This document shows, one piece after another, positions 10,258 through 21,843 of a DNA stretch of 64,000 nucleotides. The notes beneath the pieces were generated by a model. The model was given only the letters and a program-made list of their open reading frames with translations. It had not been told where the DNA came from and searched no databases. Origin of the DNA: Psococerastis gibbosa (Eukaryota; Arthropoda; Insecta; Psocodea; Psocidae); assembly GCA_963971405.1 (NCBI GenBank), contig OZ020492.1, positions 6,758,001 to 6,822,000 on the forward strand, read 5' to 3'. The position numbers and the translations under genes are program-made. Within the stretch, counting starts at the first letter, position 1. Every line of letters starts with the position of its first letter.

Positions 10258-11394
10258 AAGAACCGGCCCGAGTTTACTCGAACATGCTTTCCAATTTATC
10301 AAAATTAGTAGATAGAGAAAATGGGTAATTTCATGGTAAATAATTTTTCTATGGGGTGTCCATCTAATTTTTTTGCACAAAACCAAATAGTTTTTTGGGC
10401 AAGTAATCTGTCAATTTAACACCTAAAACATACCTGAAAGTAGAAATAATCAATAAAAAGGTTTCGCAGAAAAATTATTTTTTAATCATTTTTCATTGAA
10501 TTTGAGTTATTTTTATTTTTTTTACCTCCAGAAGCAAACTACCAAGGTGCAAGCGAATAACGACGGAAATATATGTGAATTTAAAAGAAATCGTTGGAGC
10601 CGTTTTTGAGAAATGGGTTCATGGGACCTCAAAACGCGTAATTCCGTTGAAATCTCGAAATCGAAAAGGGGCAAGCGACCCCCCGCATTTTGTCAACATT
10701 AATGACGGCTACAATATATGTGCATTTAAGAGAAATCGTTGGGGCCGTTTTGGAAATGATTTTTTTAGCCTTTTTTGGAGTTTTTTGAGAAAAAAAAACA
10801 AATTGAGTTAGCCCAAAATAAAAAAAAAATAATCCCGAGTTATGATTATTGTGCCGGCCGCCATACCAAGTTGAATCCAGCGGACCAGAGCAGGTTCAAA
10901 GCTGCAGATAAATTGGTCGTGTGCACAGTGCCGGTAGGGAAACATGGTAGGACTTGTCCTGGTCACCTCCGAACTAATCGTGTGACTTCACTGTGTTTCC
11001 CAAGTGGTTCGGAATCCACTATAATCAGGAGGTCCACTGGAGTCCTATGGGCCCACACCGTGGCCTGGGACTGTGTCCAACCATACTACTACTACTATGA
11101 TTATTGTGAACCTACATGCCGAATTTTAGAATAATCGACCACCTCAATATATTAAAAACTCCTTAAAACTCAATTATTATATATATGATTTTTGTGTACC
11201 TACATGAAAAATTTCATCTAAATCGACCGAGTAGTTTGCCCGGAAATCGACGCACAGACAGAGCGGCAGACAGACATTTCGTAAAAACCACTTTTTTGGG
11301 TTCCTGGGACCTCAAAACGTGTAAATACGTTTAAATCTCTGAATCGAAAATTTCGACCATCACAACCCTTATACTCCGTATAAATTGGAAAGCA
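10258..11394 (-). repeat. Repeat A, copy 5 (rearranged and interrupted)
   Basis: Minus-strand copy from AGAACCGGCCCGAGTTTACT to GTATAAATTGGAAAGCAATA. It contains an extra internal piece: at about 10617-10666 the start-proximal block (GGGACCTCAAAACGCG) appears, then the order jumps back to GGGGCAAGCGACCCCCCGCA and continues normally. A 242-bp foreign insertion lies at 10854-11095. Confidence 0.85.
10854..11095 (+). mobile_element. 242-bp insertion with 13-bp target duplication
   Basis: Bounded by perfect copies of TATGATTATTGTG at 10841-10853 and 11096-11108. The insert is GC-richer than its host, starts CCGGCCGCCATACCAAG and ends in a short (TAC)n run. A long target duplication with a microsatellite-like 3' end fits target-primed retrotransposition of a SINE or a truncated LINE. 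I see no tRNA boxes and no RT motif, so the family is unknown. Confidence 0.75.
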
Positions 11395-11488
11395 ATAAAC
11401 ATCTTCAGTAGAAAATGCAGACCGTAGATAAATGGGGCACCCCTGGACAGTACCAAAATTAATTTACACTGCAAGTTATTAAATATTT

Positions 11489-11966
11489 ACTATATCCTAG
11501 CTTGAGCTGAGTATTTCATGTATCTTGGTACACTGCACCGATACCGTAAGAAATTTAGTAGCTTTGGTGCAGGGATTTTTAAAGACAAAAATTTAAAACA
11601 GCTGATTTGTGATATCATTTTCAATTTGACTGGTCGCCATATTGATATCGTTGATTTGTCGTAAAAAGTGTAAATACCATAATTGTAGATACATCTTTGG
11701 ACTTTTAGCCACATGTTATTTATTTCTTCTACGACCAATTATAACTGAGATATGAATTTTTTAAGTTTTTGATCGAGCGCCATCTGAAAACAAAATGTTG
11801 GATCACGCTGGTTAACGAACTCGATCAAGACAATAGTATGATAAAATTTTGTGCCAAATTTCATCCTCATCGTATAATACCTACGAAAGTAACAGGGTTT
11901 CCTAAAATCTATATACATACATACACAAATAACTTCGTTAATACGGCCTTGAACAAAATCAGTTTT
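11489..11966 (-). repeat. Repeat C, copy 1
   Basis: Read on the minus strand it contains TATAGATTTTAGGAAACCCT, GATGAAATTTGGCACAAAAT, TGTCTTGATCGAGTTCGTTA and TTCATATCTCAGTTATAATT, in the same order as 17255-17620 on the plus strand. The 82-codon frame inside it is not conserved in the other copy, so the repeat is probably non-coding. Confidence 0.75.
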
Positions 11967-12839
11967 TAACCTTTTCCATTTGAACTAGTTCTGAATATAA
12001 CTGTGGAAAAAGTTTTGCTCTATCTCTATTGGTTCGCGAGTAATCGCATAGCCTGGTTTGAACCCCTCATCTTTAAAACAATTCTACTTGTGCGCTAGAG
12101 CCACGATAGGTGTAAGAATACATTGCAGGAGTTTGTATGAGGTGAGTTTAGCCGAAAGGGACGAAAAATAAAAGAGGAAGTGTACTCTTATACGGTTCGA
12201 TCTCAGGTTGTCATGATTTAGAACCTGCCACCTTCCGTATTAGACTACACCACCTCTTATAAATACAAGCAAAACAAGGGGTACTTCAATTTAATAATAT
12301 TCGAATGCTCACTTGCTGATACAAAAACAAATCGATTGCTGTTTTTATTATTATTTTTGAATTGTTATGGAAACTATAAGCGTGAGTGTTTTAGCTCTGT
12401 GTGGCAAAACAATGCTGAAATTTCCAGGTCATTCAGACATTTGAAATAACGAAAATTGCCAGAGGGCCAAATTTTGGTACATAGCTTGGGTTTACAATTA
12501 GAAATAATATGTCAGAAATCCCCATCGATCCCATGTGTGCTAAAGAAGTTATTCGCGGTCAAAGGTCAAAATATCTGTTTTTTTTTGTTTTTCTCGAAAA
12601 CGGTAATTTTTATCAAAAAAGTATGTTGACAAAAGTTGTAGATCTTTTACTTCTCTTCAAAAAAGGTGTCCATCATTTTTTTTCCAATGACCACCATTGC
12701 TGAGATATCGCGCTTGTAAGGGTCACGTTCCACATAATGTGCACACACATAATACAATATATGCATATTTAGGTACTTAAGACGCCTAATCGAGTCTATT
12801 ACTTGTATAAACTTCATTATTAATCGAAAATGTACACTT
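11967..12839. other. Mostly unassigned; includes a 'CTCGAAAACGG' type sequence
   Basis: At about 12480-12720 there is TTTTTCTCGAAAACGGTAAT, then ATGTTGACAAAAGTTGTAGA and TGCTGAGATATCGCGCTTG. This is a style of sequence shared with repeats A and C, but a second copy is not in the window. The rest is unassigned. Confidence 0.4.
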
Positions 12840-13150
12840 TATAAAATATATGCATATGAATCGATCAATCAATTAATCAATATAATACATACAATAATAT
12901 ACATTTGTGATACAAAAATACCGTGGACCCGGTAGGCCGTGGCCCGTGATGGATCCAAAACAACTGTAGTTATTGTTAAAAAAAAATAATAATAATAGTA
13001 GTTAATAGTCAATCCAAACAGTAATATAGGAAGTGTAAATAAGGTAGTATAGGGAGCATTATATCTAATTAGGTATATGTAATTATTGAAGTTAGGAACT
13101 ATTTGAGATAGATATTCTGCATTGTTATTTAGGAATTGGCTAATTAGATA
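12840..13150 (-). mobile_element. LINE L 3' end, copy 2
   Basis: On the minus strand this is a 3' UTR with the stem-loop GGACCC...GGATCC (plus-strand positions 12925-12956) and a simple tail rich in TTGAT/TTAAT near 12850-12880. The flanking sequence to about 13150 resembles the UTR of the copy at 3490-4121. No ORF remains. Confidence 0.7.
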
Positions 13151-13177
13151 GCAGCATTAGCGTAAATTCTCAAAATT

Positions 13178-13914
13178 TCCACCTGACCTCACTGGAGGTG
13201 AGATAAATTCGAGATAGGTCAGACCAACACATTATCACACAGCAATAATGGCAGGACATGCAATGCATTTGAGCGCGAAATTTTAATCATTTTTTCAAAA
13301 AATTATTTATTGCACATAACCAAATAGATTTTTGGGAAAGCAACCTGTCCGGTTTCGTTACTCAATTTAACACCTAAAACATGCCTGAAAGTAGAAATCA
13401 TTGATAGAAAGGTTTCACAGAAAAATTATTTTTGAGTCATTTTTTATTAAAATTTAGTTATTTTTATTTTTTTACCCCCAGAAGCAAACAATCAAGGGGC
13501 AAGCGACCCCCCGCATTTTGTCAATATTAATAACGACTACGACATATGTGAATTTAAAGAAATCGTTCGAGCCGTTTTGGAGAAATAATGTTTTTAGGAG
13601 TTTTTTGAGAATAAAACCCCCCCAAATTGAGTTGGCCAAAAATAAAAAAAATTGTTCCGAGGTATGATTTTTGTAAACCTACATGCCAAATTTCATCAAA
13701 ATCGACAGAGTAGTTTGCCCGGAAATCGATGAACAGACTGACAGACTGACAGACAGACAGACATACAGACAGACAGACAGAGCGACAGACAGACATTTAG
13801 AATAAAACACTTTTTTGGTTCCTGGGACCTCAAAACGTGTAAATTCGTTGAAATCTCGAAATCGAAAATTTCGACCATCACAATGCTTTCCTTATACTAC
13901 GTATAAATTGGAAA
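13178..13914 (-). repeat. Repeat A, copy 6 (3' truncated)
   Basis: Begins at TCCACCTGACCTCACTGGAG, lacking the terminal GGACCGGTTCT and C-run part, and ends at the start hairpin (TATACTACGTATAAATTGGA). It carries an expanded GACA/GTCT tract at 13735-13795; the two minus-strand frames here are produced by that tract. Confidence 0.9.
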
Positions 13915-13985
13915 TCAACTAGCTATTATTAAAAGTGTGGCCACAACTGCTGTTATGACCTAGGCCGACTCGTATCTGTACTTTC

Positions 13986-14209
13986 TAAATAAATAAATAA
14001 ATAAATAAGGACTTTTTTGTTCTATTACTAAGCCAACCTAGCGGAGTTAGGGCTATAAAGCCCTCTCTTACACTCAACTAAGAAAGCCCGGGACCGCCTG
14101 CTTTACATGCCCTCCGAAGCATGGCCAGAAAATGTAGGAAGTGTAGGACTCGAACCAACAACCTTCCGGGGGAAAGTCAGAGTCCGTACGACTACTCTAC
14201 ATGTCCAGA
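13986..14209 (-). mobile_element. SINE1, near full length
   Basis: Minus-strand copy from the tRNA-Glu-like head (ACATGTAGAGTAG..., B box GGTTCGAGTCC with one change) through the GGTCCCGGGC body to the CTAACTCCGCTAGGTTGGCT tail and (TTTA)n. Its anticodon-stem region reads GACTTTCCCCCGGAAGG. Confidence 0.92.
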
Positions 14210-14897
14210 CTTCCTGGGACAGGACGATTGAATTAAAGCCCTCGACACAATCAACAGCAGTAGTAAGCCTATACTGCAGTCTGATGCCCCCCCCCCTTGT
14301 CTGAGAGCAGGGGACGCTATTTGGTCACAGTCGGCTTCGTGCCTTATGGGGGGGGGGGGGGGCTGGAAGATTTTGCTCTTATCACCCCTACAAAAAAATA
14401 TAACTATTCAACCGTGTAAAATATGGAGTATTCCATCGCTGCTGTGTTCCATATTGCATACTTAATGCCTTTGCCGTACCTGTAGATCTCTCAGACGTCC
14501 GAATGTCACGTTCCATTAAAGCGCCTTTCTTTTTTATTTCATATTAAGGCCCATTTGGACACCAACTCCACTCATTTTTTGTACAAAGTCGAATATCACA
14601 TTAAATATTCACTGTGGAGCCATAAAAATATCATAGGCATTTAAAGAAATATTTCTCAAAATTTTGATCCATATGTTGGCCGTCACTAACGGCTGGTCTC
14701 TATCCGGACGCCTAACTAACAGTTTTTTTTTACAAATTAAATCTTAATATTGTGGCCAATTGGTGTTAGTGTCGGCTACATATCATACCTATATCAAAAC
14801 GTAGAGAAATATTTCTTCTAATTCCTAAAATATTTTTTATAGCTCTATAATGAATACTTCTTGTGAAATTCGGCTGTGTATAAAAACGTGTTGCATT
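14210..14897. other. Unassigned stretch with homopolymer runs
   Basis: A C-run at about 14287-14296 and a G-run of 14 or more at about 14348 are the only notable features. Confidence 0.5.
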
Positions 14898-15443
14898 CAG
14901 TGGCGTAGCCAAGAGGGGGTCCGCTGGGCATGGACCTCCTCCCTAGTCACAATTTAAATATTGGCGCCAAACTTATCATTCGTTGGCGACTCGATGCGCC
15001 CCCTGTGTTAAATACTTTCTTACTTTCAAGTTCTCTTCAAGTATTATCTACTCCCCACAAATTTAGCAAAATAGCAAATGTTTTAGATCATTTTCATAGT
15101 TGAAACGGATTAAGTCATATTTAAGAAACTGGATGGAAAATGAGCGACTGACTGGTTTTTCTCTAATGTCAGCGCATTCCCCTATTACTTTCCCTAGTGA
15201 CGAAATAATAGATGAAATGGCCAGAAGCAGTGGAAAGCTAATTTTGTAACATTTTTATTAGTCATAAAAAATTTATTTTAGTATTAATGTTTAATAGCCT
15301 TTCACTTCTGGGACAAGGTAAGATTCAATTACATTTATAAGGACAATTCTCGTTGCCCGTGGTACTCGTACGTGGGCAAATTGTTGTATAGTGAGGCTGC
15401 ATGAAAAACGGACCCCCCCTAAAAAATTCCGACTACGCCACTG
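14898..15443. mobile_element. hAT-like MITE, 546 bp
   Basis: Left end CAGTGGCGTAGCCAAG and right end (reverse complement) CAGTGGCGTAGTCGGAAT form terminal inverted repeats, with a G-run just inside the left end and a C-run just inside the right. The flanks GTTGCATT and ATTGCGAT agree only partly as an 8-bp target duplication. The interior carries no transposase frame, so it is non-autonomous. Confidence 0.75.
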
Positions 15444-16612
15444 ATTGCGATAGTGCCCCGGGGTGTCCGATATATATATATTAACGTGTATTGAAAATGG
15501 TAAAAACAGTAAATACACAATAATTGCCGCCCTAGGCTGACCTATAACAAATTTCCCTGCTCAAACCAAAATCAATATAAAATTAGACATAGGCCTACTG
15601 CTAATTATCTCTTAATATATGATAACTGCTGTTTTACTTGTGTTTTGTACCCATATTGCAGCAATTTGTAAAGTCCCCTTTAAACAATACGAGGCCCGTT
15701 GTCCAATGCCCTCCTGATCGCAGTTTGCCACACACCACCAACTAATACCATACACACACAACACAGACAACAACACCGGCAACTACAAACCAGAAAGCGC
15801 GTTTACCCACACGGGTCTGGCGCTATAAAAAAAATAATAAAAAAAAAACAATACTGCATTGCGTCAGCCTTCCTGATATGAATTAGAACTCATTAAAGGT
15901 AGGCCTGTGGATCGCACATTGACGAAGATGTACAATGAGTTGACCGAGGCACAGAGGCATTTCCGAAGGAAATGAACTTAATACCCGGGTGTCCCTTTCG
16001 CGCTTAAATTAGAGTTCGCTCCATAATTGCAGCTTATGGGGGCTTTGACGGCTCAATTTTGCTCTGAAATAGCTGCTTTTAGTCTATGAATGTCAGTACG
16101 ACTTGCCCTTCCTGTTCTTAGTTTAACCGATTCTGCTTCCCCATTACCCCTTTCAACCCCCTTGCGTCTTTTCCCATTACATTCATCTTCCTCAGTCTCA
16201 GTTCTATAAGACTGAGAGACATGACATATTTCCGGTTAAACCGGCTTTGATTGCTTTGTTTTGTACAGTTATGCCCGTTTTCAGTCTCTGAATGTCCATG
16301 TTCAACTTAATAATCGACTCTGCTACATCTAAAGTTACGCTTTTCGACCTGCATGCGTGTTTTTCTGCAGCTTTCTCAGTCTCCGTTAAATCAACATTCA
16401 ACACATACGGTCTCCCACTAGTACTTGATAACACGCAAATGGGAGGTAGTTGACGATGATTTAAATCAAAGTGTACAGAGTGTGGCGTGGATTTTTGTGA
16501 ATCCATTATTATATTTTCTTAATAGCCAAACCGTGAGTGATAGGTGCAAAATAAAACACAATTATTATTAACACCATCACGTGTGAAATTTTTAAATTTT
16601 CAAAAGTGGAAT
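15444..16612. other. Mostly unassigned; one degenerate repeat and one hypothetical frame
   Basis: About 16050-16210 resembles 18091-18250 and 18270-18430 (GCTCTGAAATAGCTGCTTTT..., CTCAGTTCTATA). A minus-strand 100-codon frame at 16204-16506 starts MDSQKSTPHSVHFDLNHRQL and has a lysine-rich helical-looking C-terminal half. I do not recognise it, and no splice or promoter signal supports it. An A-rich end at 15823-15850 closes an unidentified segment. Confidence 0.35.
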
Positions 16613-16620
16613 TGAGCCCA

Positions 16621-16782
16621 TGGCCGTGCCCAGGGGGGTGGCCCATGGGGTTCGGACCCCCCCCCCCCGAAATAAATTTTTGTATCTAAACCTGTATGGT
16701 TTGAAGAATTTATCCATAATTCATTAATAAATTACATGGACCCCCCCCCCCCCCGAATTTAAAACCTGGGCACGGCCTTGGC
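16621..16782. mobile_element. Short hAT-like MITE, 162 bp
   Basis: Terminal inverted repeats GGCCGTGCCCAGG and CCTGGGCACGGCC enclose two opposed C-runs. The flanks TGAGCCCA (16613-16620) and TGAGCCTA (16783-16790) agree at 7 of 8 positions, consistent with an aged 8-bp hAT target duplication. It has the same plan as 37264-37439. Confidence 0.8.
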
Positions 16783-17026
16783 TGAGCCTATAAAATCCAA
16801 AACGGCAGAGAACGAATTGTTTTGGGACTCGGTGTGATTTTGCAAGCAAGGTTTTCAGACTATTATAAACACGATAATGAATTTAGAATATTGTTTTTTT
16901 AATCTTTCAGAAATGCTATAATGCTATTGTAACATCGAGCGGACATTTGTTACTGAATATTATGTAAACCCAATGGTTAGTGTATGCAACAATTTTTTTA
17001 CCTAGGAAGATCCCCGGTATAAGTAG

Positions 17027-17148
17027 TCGTAGCTCAACACAGGTACTAACCTACAGAGGCGACTGAAGAGGTCAATCGGATACATTCATTAAATTGTTTG
17101 TATGCGATTAATCTTTTTATAAAAAAAAAGAAAAAAAAGAAAAAAAGT
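17027..17148 (+). mobile_element. SINE2, 5' truncated
   Basis: Starts at GTAGCTCAACACAGGTACTA and continues through CAGAGGCGACTGAAGAGGTC and TTAAATTGTTTGTATGCGAT to an interrupted poly(A). Confidence 0.85.
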
Positions 17149-17254
17149 TCTTAATTTTAGGGAGACCTTAAGGCGACCAATGTTCGACTTTCGGAAATTT
17201 TCTTCACTACTTTTCATTTCATGATCCCCTGAACCTAAAACCACCCTCCGATCA

Positions 17255-17620
17255 AAATGTTATATATATATACATGTGTCTATGTATTTATGTATATATA
17301 TCGATTTTAGGAAACACTCTAACTTCCATAAATATTATCTGATTTTGATGAAACTTGGCACAAAAATTGATCATACAAATGTCTTGATCGAGATCGTTAA
17401 CCAGCTAAATCCTCTATTTAGTTACAAGATGGCGGCCGATTGAAACCTCATATAATTCATATCTCAGTTAATATTTGTTGCAGAGGAATAAATTAAAATC
17501 TGACTGAAAGCCCGTATTATTATCTACGATAATGTTTATCAACACTTTTTGGGACAAATCAACCATTTGAAGACGACATCCAGTCAAAGTGAAAATAATT
17601 TGATAAGTAAAAGTTCATAG
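17255..17620 (+). repeat. Repeat C, copy 2
   Basis: Same order of blocks as 11489-11966 in opposite orientation: TCGATTTTAGGAAACACTCT, GATTTTGATGAAACTTGGCA, TGTCTTGATCGAGATCGTTA, TTCATATCTCAGTTAATATT, and a CCAGTCAAAGTGAAAATAAT end. A short (TA)n precedes it. Confidence 0.75.
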
Positions 17621-18090
17621 TCGGCATTGTGGTTTGAATATTATAATAATATTCGAATACATAGCGTAGGTAGTGTCGAGGAAAAGCAGGGTCTGCGGAA
17701 TCTCCCTACACCTGATCGGCCCGAGCCGAAACGGATTTTTTTAATTTCAAATCTCTGTACAATTCGAAGCACTGTGAGTAAAAACGCAAATTATAATTTC
17801 CTTGCAAAAGCTCTCCAAAAATTGACATCTATACTAGTCATTTGGTTTTAAAAGTAATTTTGTATGAGGGTTTTTGATGGCGTCTTCTATAAAAAAAAAA
17901 ACTATCAGCTTGCATAATATATAAATCTTTCTGTTTTTTTTTAAATTTTTTATTCAATTATCGTGATCATAATTGTCTAAAAAACCCACATGCATGAAAA
18001 TCCCATCGAGATCCGAAAAAATGTTGTCTTCGGGATCTAAGATTTTATTGCGGCAACTCGAAGTTTGAAAATCTAATTCTATTCAGTTTT

Positions 18091-18430
18091 TTAGGAGAGT
18101 TTTACCCTGAAATAGTTGATTTTAATCAATGAATGAAAATGTGAATTGCTCTTAGTTTAACTGTCTTTGCTACCCCTCAACCCTTTACTTGCATCTTTTC
18201 CTGTTGCAATCGTCTTACTAAGTTTCAGCTCTATAGAACTGCAGTTAGGGGTTTTAATTACACAAAAACGGTGCTTTTATCGTCGTCTAACAATGATAAT
18301 ACGAATTGACTTTTCTTGTTCTTAGTTTCTGTATCTCCTACCTCTTTTAACCTTTTTTTACCTCTTTTTTGAGTCCTTTTCTTTTACAATTTTATCTTGC
18401 CCAGTTTCAGTTCAACAATCTGTTGAGCGG
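18091..18430 (+). repeat. Two degenerate tandem units of about 170 bp
   Basis: Units at 18091-18250 and 18270-18430 share the order TTTAATC.., CTTAGTTT.., CTACC.., TTTTCCTGTTGCAATC/ TTTTCTTTTACAATTT and AGTTTCAG(C/T)TC. A third relative lies at 16050-16210. The family is unknown and heavily diverged. Confidence 0.4.
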
Positions 18431-19965
18431 AACAACTTTGCCCTCTTATCTACCAAGTGGGCTTTCCAACGGCTAGTTGGATATTAGACTGGACCGTACT
18501 TAGACTTTCTTTCCCTTTTCTTTTCTTTCTTGTCAAGAGAATTAAGTTTTTGTGCCCAATTTATTTTGCTGAAACGTAACCAGGAATCATGCAGGCGTCA
18601 ATTTTTTGCTTTTGTGCGTTTCCTGCTATTTGCCATCATTAACGCTGAGTAGTCTAAATTATTTCGTAAGCCAAGATTTTATTAATGGGATTATTGGCTG
18701 CCATACTGCAGACTAAAATGATATTTTTTTAAACATTAATTTGACTTTGGTATTAATTTTATTTCTGATATAGTTTCTTGATATTTACATGCGTAGTCAG
18801 TCACTGACATTATGATAGTTATGCAAGACAGAGTTTATACACATAGTGATTTTACTTGTTATTTATTGCATCGAATTACTGGCCAAACTTGCAAAATGAT
18901 CTGAACATAAAGCAGAAATTATATAAAAAAAGGAAAGGAAAAAGCAGATTGCTGAAATATTTGTGTTCAAAGGGTAAACACGTGAATGATGAGAGCGAAA
19001 AGTTGAACAGTTAATTTAATTTTCGTCACGAAACTGGCGAAGACATCGCGTCGCCCTCCTGTCAACCTTTTTTTTTCGAAAATTAGAGATATCGATAAAA
19101 ATTTAAAAACTCTTCGCTGTCTTTCTCAGAAGCGAAGTATTTGGGGGGAGAGAAAATCTTACGTTATTGTTAACACCTTCTTAATGTAACTTTAACACTT
19201 CTTAGTGGGCCTTTTAAGAAGAGCATTTATTCGACAGCTACACGGAGGTTAATGTTATGAAACATCCGTTCTAAAATACAATCCAATAATATGGGATATC
19301 TTTAGTGACTTACAGTACCGTGCTTGATTTGCTGCATAATAGGCTGTTTAATTGGATACTTGGCTGCCTGTCCATAACTTCGATCATATAACCAACAATG
19401 TAATCCAGTATACCAATGTTATTCTTCACTGAAAAATGAAGCGTTGTAAAATATTTTTAACAAATGAAATCTATTTTTCGAGTGTTTTGGGAAACTCAAA
19501 AGCATGCTAGAGAACAACATCTCTAGTCAGTATTTTTTACCACCCTATTTTAAAATATTTAAAATGTATTATAAATTATGTACTATGCATTGTTGAATGC
19601 ATTGCTTGAATAAATAGATTTATTCAGTGTAAAATGAAAATAGAATTAAATGGGAAATCCGTGCTAGATAAAACATTTTAAAGGATACTTGACCTCTCCC
19701 GTGTCCTGTCCCACAGTGGCCTTCAAATATATTTACATTGTTTGAAAAAAACTGCCCCTCGCAAAGACATCATGCATTACTAAAGCTAGAACTTAATTCT
19801 ATTGAAGTTAAGTTACGATAATTTAGTTTATTTTGACCGTATAATGTATTTGTCCATTACTGTAGTAGACTATATCAACAGTTTATCGACGTATCGTAAC
19901 CGGTACCTAATTTAAATTTAACAATATTCACAAAATACTGAAAATTATTACTTCAATTTCATGGC
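18431..19965. other. Unassigned AT-rich stretch
   Basis: No repeat family of this window, no frame above 60 codons and no RNA gene recognised. Confidence 0.5.
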
Positions 19966-20140
19966 CTTCGATGGCATAATGGTAGCTTGTTCGTACATGT
20001 TTGAGTCTCTATACATCATGCGATAGGTGACCTGTCGTAACTCAACACTGGTATTACCTACAGAGGCAACTGCAAAGTTTATTCGGATATAGTCATTGAA
20101 TTGTTTGAATGGGAAAAATCTTTTATATAAAAAAAAAGTC
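19966..20140 (+). mobile_element. SINE2, near full length
   Basis: CTTCGATGGCATAATGGTAG head with A-box-like sequence, GAGTCTCTATACATCATGCG, GACCTGTCGTAACTCAACAC, GGTATTACCTACAGAGGC and a poly(A) end. The middle and 3' part carry several substitutions. Confidence 0.88.
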
Positions 20141-21010
20141 TTATTCCTCTAAGGTGAAGAAAAGATATTGGACCTTTTACTTGTAATAGCGAGGTTAAAT
20201 TCAAACTGTGCTTAAGAGAAAATGAAAAATCTACGTAATCAGCAATCCTAATGCCATTTCCATTTGCAAAAGCGCAAAGCTTCGTTATTTTCCTTTGTGA
20301 ACCTATTTCAACAAAAGGTTGCTTCCATTCTCTGCAGTGATGTTGGCCTGTTATCCAAAGCTATTGTCCGATGATTACGAGCTTCCATTTCCTTTACATT
20401 TCAAATTGTAGGGGTATTCACTATCGGCATGTTTAACATAATTTATTTAAATGAATTTTAACAATGAATTGTTAAACAGGTAAATTGATGCAGTAGAAAT
20501 GAGGGGGTTGCGAAGGCAAAATTTCAACTAATCGTGATATTGTGATAAGCCTGATTATCATTTGGGGTGAACTGTAACCTGGTTATAGATGACAATAAAT
20601 TTCAGTAAACGTCATCTTGTCTCGCTGGACATGAAATGCAATGAAAAACGTCTTTATATTATATATTAACACCTCCAGAACCGCGGCTGAAAAAGGCCTA
20701 TTCTCGCTGAAAATCTGCAAACTTGGGCGCACCTCCTCACGTTTCCTCCCCCCAAAGTCGAACCCTCTGCCCTATCACAACAAATATAGCATGGCCTGAA
20801 AGAAGAAGAATAGACGAAGACATGGGTATAATTGAAATTGAGATAGGCCTTCTACATCTGCCCAAAAATGAGCGTCATCCATGAGTACAGAAATCAGGAT
20901 GGCCCGTAACCAAGATGGCGCGTAACCAAGATTTTCTCCCTTCGTCGATAAAGAAGTTTCACTTCAAAAATAATAATAGGAGAATTCAGGCACTCATTCA
21001 TTCAGTCTCA
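20141..21010. other. Unassigned stretch
   Basis: Nothing recognised apart from a short direct repeat of GCGTAACCAAGAT-like sequence at 20900-20933. Confidence 0.45.
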
Positions 21011-21050
21011 CATCAGTTTCTGGGGAGTGATCTCCCCGCAGAAACTGATG
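21011..21050. other. Strong 40-nt hairpin
   Basis: CATCAGTTTCTGGGGAG, loop TGAT, and CTCCCCGCAGAAACTGATG fold into an almost perfect stem with one 2-nt bulge. It is isolated, with no second copy in the window. The loop is short for a microRNA precursor; the collapsed end of an inverted-repeat element is equally possible. Confidence 0.6.
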
Positions 21051-21843
21051 GCAGGCTGTCCTAAATCTCCCCAAATTATTCTCTGTCCTTGCACAGTTAA
21101 ATTATTTTAGTTATTGATTTATTATATTTTTATATATTGCATAAATTATAATTTTATTATATTAATTATATATAATTATAATTATAAATAATTAGTCAAA
21201 TTAAAATTGTTCAAACCAAAACTTTTTAGACAGGAAAAGTTGTTTTGTAACAATAAGTTAACAACGCCTCCATTTTCAAATTTATTTCATACTATACGTT
21301 GTTATGTATAAAATGTATACAATTTCATGAATAATTTAAAAGATAAAATAATAATAATGTTTTAAAATAAAGTCCCTAGCTCAGTTAGAACTATGTAAAA
21401 AACATCTTCCCATATCATCCTTCTCAGTTTTTTTATTTCACTGTAAAAAATAAGGTCCTGTCGCCCTGATGGCCCCCCATCCCCATAGAGGAATATTATT
21501 TTCGAAATAGAGCTATTGAGCCGGGAAAAAGCCGTATTCTTCATACACGTCTAAAAAAAAACAAAAAAAAAAACAATTTTCTTTCAAAGGGATATTATAT
21601 TTTGGGGCTGAAAATAGAAAGAAAAATCACATGCCATACCACCTGACACCCTCATCCGTCGCTCATGCAAAATTTCTAGAGATGCGTTTACAGATCATGA
21701 AGCCCCAGGGAAGGGCACAATTTTTCGTGTTGCTACAGCATATTCGTCAGGCGATCATGGGGTGCCTTCCGATAGATTTTTTGTTAAAGTGCTTGCTTCA
21801 GCGATCGCCTGTCTTTGGTACGGAGGTCATTCGAGGCCGTGTA
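21051..21843. other. Unassigned stretch
   Basis: Very AT-rich at 21105-21200; two A-runs near 21553-21575. No gene supported. Confidence 0.45.

Noticed and set aside
13735-13795. GACA/GTCT tracts as a separate minisatellite or coding repeat
   Set aside because: The tract occurs at the same place in each repeat A copy and varies in length; it is part of that element. The 'SVCLSVC' frames are its translation.
14348-14362. G-quadruplex or regulatory element
   Set aside because: A single G homopolymer with no other signal; homopolymer G/C runs are common in this window.
16204-16506. 100-codon minus-strand frame as a gene
   Set aside because: Composition looks protein-like in part, but part of the surrounding sequence is repeat-related and nothing else supports it; kept only as a note.
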